NCBI GenBank assembly: GCA_024710825.1
Contig: JANJUA010000391.1
Location: 1 to 11,424, forward strand
Length of the DNA: 11,424 nucleotides
Direction of reading: 5' to 3'
Origin: Solirubrobacteraceae bacterium
GTDB taxonomy: Bacteria; Actinomycetota; Thermoleophilia; Solirubrobacterales; Solirubrobacteraceae
Shown piece by piece: positions 7,339 to 11,424 of the stretch. The stretch's first letter is position 1. Every line of letters begins with the position of its first letter. The notes beneath the pieces were generated by a model that saw only the letters and a list, made by a program, of their open reading frames with translations, searched no databases and was not told where the DNA came from. A program made the translations under genes and the position numbers.

Positions 7339-7359
7339 GACATCCGGGGCCAAGATGTC
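7339..7359. promoter_or_regulatory. Inverted repeat between fabI and the phosphate operon
   Basis: Perfect 6-bp arms GACATC (7339-7344) and GATGTC (7354-7359) flank a 9-nt spacer. The site is about 33 bp upstream of the proposed fabI -10 and about 48 bp upstream of the first PHO-box-like repeat. It could be an operator for fabI; a CATCC/GGATG repeat with the same spacer length lies before fabD. Regulatory function is inferred from position and symmetry only. Confidence 0.35.
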
Positions 7360-7406
7360 AGCGGTGCGGCGTGAAGGTCGGGGACCCGGAGGCGAAACGA
7401 CGGGCC

Positions 7407-7439
7407 GTTAACAGCTCCGTCACATCTCGTTCACACGCA
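7407..7439 (+). promoter_or_regulatory. PHO-box-like direct repeats (three 11-nt units)
   Basis: Three tandem 11-nt units begin at 7407 (GTTAACAGCTC), 7418 (CGTCACATCTC) and 7429 (GTTCACACGCA). They share T at position 3 and ACA at 5-7, and each contains a TT(A/C)ACA-like core spaced by 5 nt. This matches the layout of PhoP/PhoB-type boxes: GTTCACC-type 11-nt units in Streptomyces and TTAACA-like repeats in Bacillus. They cover the -35 region of the phosphate operon promoter, as expected for an activator site used under phosphate limitation. Confidence 0.7.
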
Positions 7440-7445
7440 CCGGAG

Positions 7446-7451
7446 TACTGT
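7446..7451 (+). promoter_or_regulatory. -10 element of the phosphate operon, leaderless start
   Basis: TACTGT (TANNNT) lies 6 nt after the last PHO-box-like unit and 8 nt before GTG 7460. The expected transcription start falls at A7458 to G7460, so the mRNA would be leaderless or have a 1-2 nt leader. There is no Shine-Dalgarno at normal distance, which supports both this promoter and the GTG start. Confidence 0.6.
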
Positions 7452-7459
7452 CCCGCGAC

Positions 7460-8086
7460 GTGTCCCGCTTCACCTCTGCCCTCATGGGCCGCGACGCCAC
7501 CTACTTCAACCTGTTCGAGGCGGCCGCCGCCAACATCGTCACCGCCGCCGACCTGCTCGACCAGCTCTTCTCCTCGTGGCCCGAGCGCCCCGAGCTGGCG
7601 CGGGCCATCCTGGTCTGCGAGCAGGACGGCGACCGCATAACGCACGATCTCGTCAACCGCCTCAACCAGACGTTCGTGACGCCGATCGAGCGCGAGGACA
7701 TCCTCGAGCTGGCGACCGGGCTCGACGACATCGTGGACCTGATGGAGGAGGCGTCGGACTACATGGGCCTCTACAAGATCGAGGCGCCCATGGAGCAGGC
7801 GCAGCGGATGGCGCACATCCTGCTGCAGTCCTCGCGCCAGATCGCCGAGGCGATGCCGCTGCTGCGGGACTTCGGCGACATCGCGCCCTACACCACGGAG
7901 ATCCACCGGCTCGAGAACGACGGCGACCGCATGGTCCGCGAGGCCATGGCGTCGCTGTTCGACAACGGCATCGACCCGATGATGGTCATCCGCTGGAAGG
8001 ACATCTACGAGCGGCTCGAGGACGCGATCGACGCGACCGAGGGCGTCGCGAACATCCTGTCGGGCATCGTCATCAAGAACGCCTGA
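7460..8086 (+). CDS. DUF47/PhoU-like phosphate transport accessory protein
   Basis: This 208-residue cytoplasmic, all-helical protein belongs to the DUF47 (PhoU-related, YkaA-like) family that is commonly paired with Pit transporters and thought to regulate or assist them. The two repeated acidic motifs typical of PhoU-type metal sites are present: EQDGDRITHDLVNRL (54-68) and ENDGDRMVREAM (152-163), with DDIVDLMEEASDYM (89-102) between. The start is GTG 7460; the promoter geometry argues for it, and the next ATG at 7484 (Met9) would remove part of the first helix. It is followed after 10 bp by pit, so they share one transcript. It is not the Pst-linked PhoU proper; I would keep a PhoU-like name rather than assign phoU. 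Confidence 0.88.
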   Translation: MSRFTSALMGRDATYFNLFEAAAANIVTAADLLDQLFSSWPERPELARAILVCEQDGDRITHDLVNRLNQTFVTPIEREDILELATGLDDIVDLMEEASDYMGLYKIEAPMEQAQRMAHILLQSSRQIAEAMPLLRDFGDIAPYTTEIHRLENDGDRMVREAMASLFDNGIDPMMVIRWKDIYERLEDAIDATEGVANILSGIVIKNA

Positions 8087-8096
8087 AGCGCATCTG

Positions 8097-9200
8097 ATGG
8101 ACTCCGACGTCCTCCTCGTGCTCGTCGTCGCGACGGCGCTGGCGTTCGACTTCACCAACGGGTTCCACGACACCGCCAACGTCGTGGCCACCTCGATCTC
8201 CACGCGCGCCCTGCGTCCGCGGGCGGCGGTGGCGATAGCGGCCATCCTGAACTTCGTCGGCGCGTTCCTGTCGCTCGAGGTCGCGGCGACGGTCGCCAGC
8301 GGCATCGTCGACGCGGACGCCGTGACGCTCCAGGTGATCTTCGCCGGCCTCGTCGGCGCGATCGTCTGGAACCTCGTGACCTGGTACGCGGGGCTGCCGT
8401 CGTCTTCGTCGCACGCGCTGATCGGCGGCGTGGTCGGCGCCGTGCTCGCCGCCTCGGGGCCGAGCGCGGTCCTCGGCGAGGGCCTGCTCGGCAAGGTCTT
8501 CGTCCCGGCGCTCGTCGCGCCCGTCCTCGCGTTCGCCGTGGCCGGGATCGCCATCATCGTCGCCTACCGGGTCGTGGGCCGGCAGCGGCCCGGGCCCGTC
8601 ACGCGCGGCTTCCGCACCGGGCAGATCATCTCCGGCAGCCTGCTCGCGCTCGCGCACGGCACGAACGACGCCCAGAAGACGATGGGCATCATCACGCTCG
8701 CGCTCGTCGCCCACGGAACGCTCGGCGCCGACAACCCCGAGGTGCCGTTCTGGGTCGTGGTCTCCGCGGCCGCCGCGATCGCGCTCGGCACCTACTGCGG
8801 CGGCTGGCGGATCATCCGCACGATGGGCAGCCGGATCATCAAGATGGACGCCGCGCAGGGCTTCACCGCCCAGAGCTCCGGCGCCGCCGTGATCCTCGCC
8901 GCCACGCACGCCGGCTTCCCGCTCTCGACCACGCACGTCATCTCGGGCGCCGTCATGGGCTCGGGCGCCGCGAAGCGGCTCTCGGCGGTGCGCTGGGGCG
9001 TGGCCGGCAACATCGCCGTCGCCTGGGTCCTCACGATCCCCGCGGCCGGCAGCACGGGCGCGGTGGTCTACGCCGTCAGCAGCGTGTTCGGCGCCGGGCT
9101 CGTCGGGCCGCTGCTCATCGGCGCGCTGCTGTTCGCCGGGCTCATCGCCCTCGGGCTGTCGCGCATCCGCCAGACGCCCCCGGCCCCGGAGCCGACGTGA
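8097..9200 (+). CDS. pit: Inorganic phosphate transporter, Pit family
   Basis: Pit is a membrane symporter taking up phosphate (as metal-phosphate complex in characterised members) with protons or cations. The 367-residue hydrophobic protein has the two inverted family signatures: NGFHDTANVVATSI (21-34) with PSSSSHALIGG (101-111) in the first half, and AHGTNDAQKTMGI (186-198) with PLSTTHVISGAVMG (275-288) in the second. About ten transmembrane segments can be traced, with a basic cytoplasmic loop (161-173) between the halves. It starts 10 bp after the DUF47 gene and its stop overlaps the next gene. The PHO-box-like promoter upstream suggests induction by phosphate limitation, whereas E. coli PitA is largely constitutive. 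Its short length is typical for low-affinity bacterial Pit proteins. Confidence 0.94.
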   Translation: MDSDVLLVLVVATALAFDFTNGFHDTANVVATSISTRALRPRAAVAIAAILNFVGAFLSLEVAATVASGIVDADAVTLQVIFAGLVGAIVWNLVTWYAGLPSSSSHALIGGVVGAVLAASGPSAVLGEGLLGKVFVPALVAPVLAFAVAGIAIIVAYRVVGRQRPGPVTRGFRTGQIISGSLLALAHGTNDAQKTMGIITLALVAHGTLGADNPEVPFWVVVSAAAAIALGTYCGGWRIIRTMGSRIIKMDAAQGFTAQSSGAAVILAATHAGFPLSTTHVISGAVMGSGAAKRLSAVRWGVAGNIAVAWVLTIPAAGSTGAVVYAVSSVFGAGLVGPLLIGALLFAGLIALGLSRIRQTPPAPEPT

Positions 9201-9436
9201 TGGCGCTGATCGTCGACGGCGGCGCCCTCGTGGAGGTCGTCTGGGTGAGCCTGATCGCGGGCATCGGCCTGACGCTCGTGTTCTCGGTCACCATCGCGGG
9301 GGCCGCGCGCGCCAGCCAGCAGCGCCGCGAGGGCCGGGCGGGGCTGGCGCTGGCGTGGGGCGCCGTCGCCTCGGTGTGCGCGGTGGCCTGCATCGCCGCG
9401 GTCGTCGTGGCGGTCACCGTGATGCTGCACAAGTAG
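9200..9436 (+). CDS. Small two-helix membrane protein of the Pit operon
   Basis: I do not recognise a named family. The 78-residue protein has two hydrophobic segments at about residues 9-33 and 47-73, joined by a short basic loop (RASQQRREGRAG) that should face the cytoplasm, and ends in LHK. ATG 9200 overlaps the pit stop (TGATG, 1 bp); GTG 9197, one codon earlier, is equally possible. Overlap with pit implies translational coupling, so it may be a partner or regulator of the transporter, but nothing in the sequence shows how. The frame has the GC3-rich codon use of its neighbours and a strongly alternating hydrophobic profile, so I take it as a real gene. Confidence 0.72.
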   Translation: MALIVDGGALVEVVWVSLIAGIGLTLVFSVTIAGAARASQQRREGRAGLALAWGAVASVCAVACIAAVVVAVTVMLHK

Positions 9437-9453
9437 CGAGCGCCGCCCGGACG

Positions 9454-9472
9454 GCCCGGTGATGAACCGGGC
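9454..9472 (+). terminator. Hairpin after the phosphate operon, possible terminator
   Basis: A perfect 7-bp GC-rich stem (GCCCGGT 9454-9460, ACCGGGC 9466-9472) with a GATGA loop lies 17 bp after the last gene of the operon. A short T-tract (TTT, 9481-9483) follows only after 8 nt, so it would be a weak intrinsic terminator. It may instead be the 5' end of the structured leader described next. Confidence 0.4.
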
Positions 9473-9473
9473 G

Positions 9474-9603
9474 GTGGGTGTTTGACGGGACCCCGACGGG
9501 GTAGCCGGAGGGCACACCAGCGAGGAGCCGGTCATTCGGCGACAGAGGACGAACCGCTCCTCGGCGGCAGGCAGCAAGGCGGAACACCGAAATGCCTGCC
9601 CAC
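9474..9603 (+). ncRNA. Structured RNA element of unknown class (riboswitch-like leader or small RNA)
   Basis: The stretch folds by eye into a closed junction. A closing helix pairs GTGG (9474-9477) with CCAC (9600-9603) region; arm 1 pairs GTGT (9478-9481) with ACAC (9514-9517), with ACCCC/GGGGT (9490-9494/9498-9502) inside; arm 2 pairs CGAGGAGC (9521-9528) with GCTCCTCG (9556-9563); arm 3 pairs GGCAGGCA (9566-9573) with TGCCTGCC (9593-9600). C9600 is claimed by both the closing helix and arm 3. An intrinsic terminator follows at once and the next gene's ribosome site lies 15 nt after it. That order is what a transcription-attenuating riboswitch shows. I could not match it to TPP, FMN, cobalamin, SAM, glycine, ydaO, T-box, SRP or RNase P consensus motifs. 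No convincing promoter was found directly upstream, so it could also be read through from the phosphate operon. Confidence 0.5.
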
Positions 9604-9636
9604 GGAACGCCCGGCCCAGGTCGGGCGTTCCCCTTT
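9604..9636 (+). terminator. Strong intrinsic terminator ahead of the MurR/RpiR gene
   Basis: A perfect 10-bp stem, GGAACGCCCG (9604-9613) with CGGGCGTTCC (9622-9631), has an 8-nt loop and is followed by CCTTT. It is the clearest terminator in the window. Its position immediately after the structured element and before the AAGGAG of the next gene means it can end either the phosphate operon transcript or a regulated leader. Confidence 0.75.
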
Positions 9637-9650
9637 CCGGGGCGCTGCGG

Positions 9651-9656
9651 AAGGAG
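9651..9656 (+). promoter_or_regulatory. Ribosome binding site fixing the MurR/RpiR start
   Basis: AAGGAG lies 9 nt before GTG 9666, supporting that start over ATG 9690, which would be 33 nt away from it. Confidence 0.65.
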
Positions 9657-9665
9657 CGCGGGGGG

Positions 9666-10574
9666 GTGACGGCGAAACCCCCCCTCGCGATGAAGCGTGC
9701 GGCTACGACCCCCGAGAGCCAGCTCCCCTACGAGGGCTCGACACACCAGACCCTGTCCGCCTACATCCAGGCCCGCTTCGACGATTTCTCGCGCTCCCAG
9801 AAGGACGTCGCGCAGTACATCGTCGACCACCTGGACGAGGCCGCGTTCCAGACCGCCGAGGAGCTGGCGCGCCGGGCGAACACCTCCAGCTCGACCGTCG
9901 TGCGGTTCTCCCAGGCGCTCGGCTTCGAGGGCTTCCCGGAGCTCCAGGGCGCCGCGCGCGAGGAGTACCGCCGGGCGCACGCCGCCCCCTCCGCGCCGGG
10001 CGACGCGATCGCCGCGCCGCTGTTCTCGCTCGACCAGAACGAGTTCGAGACCGCTCTGGCGGCCGACCACGTCAACGTGGAGGAGACGGCCCGCAAGACG
10101 TCGCGCTCCGACGTCGAGACGGCGATCGACCTGATCGCCTCGTCGCCGCGGGTGCTCGTCGCGGGCACCGACCAGATGGCCTTCTTCGCCTCCTACCTGC
10201 GCCACCTCCTGGCGCTGCTGGACCTGCGCGCCGAGATCGTCGCGAGCCCGTCGCAGGAGGCGCTGGGCCGCCTGGCGCGCATCGACGACGAGACGCTCGT
10301 GATCGGCCTCTCGGCCGGCCGCCCGCACCCGCTCGTCGTCCGCGCGATGAAGCTCGCCCGCCATCGCAAGGCCCGCACCGTCGCGATGACCGACGCCACC
10401 CTGTCGGAGGTCGCCAAGCTCGCGCAGATCCGGCTCTACTACTCCTCGAACTCGCCGGCCTTCGTCCGCTCCCACACCGCGCTGCTGTCGATGATCCAGG
10501 CACTGGCCTACGGGGTCTACAGCCGCGACGCCGCGCAGTACGCCGATCGGATCAAGGCCTTTCGCCTGAAGTAG
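9666..10574 (+). CDS. MurR/RpiR-family transcriptional regulator
   Basis: This 302-residue regulator has an N-terminal HTH_6 domain (about 28-105) and a C-terminal SIS sugar-isomerase-like domain (about 145-290) that in the family senses phosphosugars. The HTH reads TAEELARRANTSSSTVVRFSQALGFEGFPEL (63-93), very close to the family pattern. In the SIS domain the usual phosphate-binding SxSGxT-type motif reads LSAGRPH (215-221): the second Ser is Gly and the following Gly is Arg, so the normal phosphosugar binding may be altered. The first 25 residues are a poorly conserved extension. It has its own structured leader and terminator upstream and ends only 26 bp before pdxS. The target genes cannot be deduced; genes for amino sugars or other sugars are common targets, but none are present here. 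Confidence 0.88.
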   Translation: MTAKPPLAMKRAATTPESQLPYEGSTHQTLSAYIQARFDDFSRSQKDVAQYIVDHLDEAAFQTAEELARRANTSSSTVVRFSQALGFEGFPELQGAAREEYRRAHAAPSAPGDAIAAPLFSLDQNEFETALAADHVNVEETARKTSRSDVETAIDLIASSPRVLVAGTDQMAFFASYLRHLLALLDLRAEIVASPSQEALGRLARIDDETLVIGLSAGRPHPLVVRAMKLARHRKARTVAMTDATLSEVAKLAQIRLYYSSNSPAFVRSHTALLSMIQALAYGVYSRDAAQYADRIKAFRLK

Positions 10575-10583
10575 CCGGCGTCC

Positions 10584-10589
10584 TATAGT
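10584..10589 (+). promoter_or_regulatory. -10 element of pdxS
   Basis: TATAGT matches the TATAAT consensus at five of six positions and lies in the short gap after the regulator gene. Transcription would begin near A10597, so ATG 10592 would not be in the mRNA and ATG 10601 would be read with about a 4-nt leader. The -35 region (TTCGCC, 10561-10566) is weak. pdxS can thus be transcribed independently of the upstream regulator. Confidence 0.5.
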
Positions 10590-10600
10590 GGATGCCAGCT

Positions 10601-11320
10601 ATGCGAGACGAATCGACGTTCCGCGTCAAGGCCGGTCTGGCCGAGATGCTCAAGGGCGGCGTCATCATGGACGTCGTCGACGCCGAGCAGGCCAAGATCG
10701 CCGAGGACGCGGGCGCGTCCGCCGTCATGGCCCTCGAGCGCGTTCCCGCCGACATCCGCCGGGACGGAGGGGTGGCGCGGATGAGCGCCCCAGAGATGAT
10801 CCAGGGCATCCAGGAGGCCGTGAGCATCCCGGTGATGGCGAAGGCCCGCATCGGCCACTTCGCCGAGGCCCAGATCCTGGCCGCGCTGGAGGTCGACTAC
10901 ATCGACGAGTCGGAGGTCCTGACCCCGGCCGACGAGGCCTACCACATCGACAAGTGGGCGTTCACGATCCCGTTCGTGTGCGGCGCGACGAACCTCGGCG
11001 AGGCGCTGCGGCGCATCGGCGAGGGCGCGGCGATGATCCGCTCCAAGGGGGAGGCGGGCACCGGCGACATCGTCGAGGCGGTCCGCCACCTGCGGGCGAT
11101 CCGCGGCGAGATCCGCCGGCTCGGCACGCTGGACGAGATGGAGCTGTTCGGGGCGGCGAAGAGCCTGCAGGCGCCGCTCGATCTCGTCCGCTCCGTCGCG
11201 AAGGAGGGCAGGCTTCCCGTGCCGCTGTTCTGCGCAGGCGGGATCGCCACGCCGGCGGACGCGTCGCTGGTCATGCAGCTCGGCGCGGAGGCGGTCTTCG
11301 TCGGGTCGTGCATCTTCTAG
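10601..11320 (+). CDS. pdxS: Pyridoxal 5'-phosphate synthase lyase subunit PdxS, ending at an in-frame TAG
   Basis: PdxS makes pyridoxal 5'-phosphate (vitamin B6) from ribose 5-phosphate, glyceraldehyde 3-phosphate and ammonia supplied by PdxT, in a cytoplasmic dodecamer. The 239 residues before the stop form most of the TIM barrel and keep the key residues at the standard numbering: Asp24 (GGVIMD), Lys81 (VMAKARIGH) and Lys149 (RSKGEAGTG), plus AGGIATP (212-218). ATG 10601 aligns with the B. subtilis start and fits the promoter; ATG 10592 would add three residues. The family is about 290-300 residues long and normally reads GSGIFK here; this frame reads GSCIF then TAG, so the last barrel helix and C-terminal tail are lost unless the stop is read through or is an error. 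pdxT is not in the window. Confidence 0.9.
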   Translation: MRDESTFRVKAGLAEMLKGGVIMDVVDAEQAKIAEDAGASAVMALERVPADIRRDGGVARMSAPEMIQGIQEAVSIPVMAKARIGHFAEAQILAALEVDYIDESEVLTPADEAYHIDKWAFTIPFVCGATNLGEALRRIGEGAAMIRSKGEAGTGDIVEAVRHLRAIRGEIRRLGTLDEMELFGAAKSLQAPLDLVRSVAKEGRLPVPLFCAGGIATPADASLVMQLGAEAVFVGSCIF

Positions 11321-11424
11321 AGCGAGGACCAGGCGCCGCGGGCGCGGGCGCTCGTCGTGGCGACGACGCACTTCGCCGACCCCGAGCGGGTGGCGAAGGC
11401 CTCGACCGGCCTCGGGCCGGCGAT
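11318..11424 (+). pseudogene. In-frame continuation of pdxS after the amber codon (3' partial)
   Basis: Directly after TAG 11318-11320, in the same frame, 34 codons stay open to the window end and encode recognisable PdxS C-terminal sequence: SED at the start, ATTHFADPE (14-22 after the stop) and GLGPA at the end, matching the family pattern SEDP...ATTH(Y/F)xDP...GLGxAM. No frameshift is involved; changing TAG to AAG restores the expected Lys. It has no plausible start of its own, so it is the tail of pdxS. Possible readings are a nonsense mutation making pdxS a pseudogene, stop readthrough, or a base-calling error. Confidence 0.8.

Noticed and set aside
9482..9507. TTGACG (9482) followed by TAGCCG (9502) as a promoter for the MurR/RpiR gene
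   Set aside because: The spacing is only 14 nt, the -10 is poor, and both hexamers lie within the paired arms of the structured element, so I do not call it.
9566..9600. Hairpin as a bacterial SRP RNA apical domain
   Set aside because: The GGAA loop and the asymmetric AGCA bulge are not in the required arrangement on either strand, and the conserved flanking helix is absent.
11318..11320. TAG in pdxS as a pyrrolysine codon
   Set aside because: Pyrrolysine occurs almost only in methylamine methyltransferases of methanogens and a few bacteria; the family residue here is Lys and nothing in the window suggests pyl genes.

Overview
The window is very GC-rich, densely packed bacterial DNA with ATG, GTG and TTG starts, overlapping stop/start codons and several promoters placed so close to the start codon that the mRNAs should be leaderless or nearly so. 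An InhA-like FabI, a MabA-like FabG and an acyl-CoA carboxylase beta subunit inside a FAS II operon all point to Actinomycetota. A deep-branching class such as Thermoleophilia is a plausible guess, but no marker gene here fixes it.

Layout: (1) 2-454 is the C-terminal pore part of a potassium channel that starts upstream of the window. (2) 522-6460 is a tight seven-gene FAS II operon: fabD, fabH, fabG, acpP, fabF, an acyl-CoA carboxylase carboxyltransferase and a TetR regulator. (3) 6503-7291, convergent on the minus strand, is an InhA-type enoyl-ACP reductase. Together these encode the supply of malonyl units, initiation, elongation, ketoreduction and enoyl reduction. Only the 3-hydroxyacyl-ACP dehydratase (and the biotin carboxylase/carrier subunit) is missing from the window. 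(4) 7460-9436 is a phosphate-uptake operon (DUF47/PhoU-like protein, Pit transporter, small two-helix membrane protein) behind three 11-nt-spaced PHO-box-like repeats. (5) 9437-9665 is non-coding but highly structured: a hairpin, a multi-helix junction, and a strong intrinsic terminator just ahead of the next ribosome binding site, which is the layout of a riboswitch or attenuator. (6) 9666-10574 is a MurR/RpiR-family regulator. (7) From 10601 runs pdxS (pyridoxal 5'-phosphate synthase lyase subunit), whose frame is interrupted by a TAG at 11318-11320 exactly where the family has Lys; the frame continues with recognisable PdxS sequence to the window end.

The points most worth following up are the in-frame amber codon in pdxS, the unidentified structured leader before the MurR/RpiR gene, and the PHO-box-like promoter of the phosphate operon. 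The window otherwise consists of recognisable housekeeping families; I see no mobile element, CRISPR array, tRNA or rRNA, and no gene-free stretch over 300 bases.
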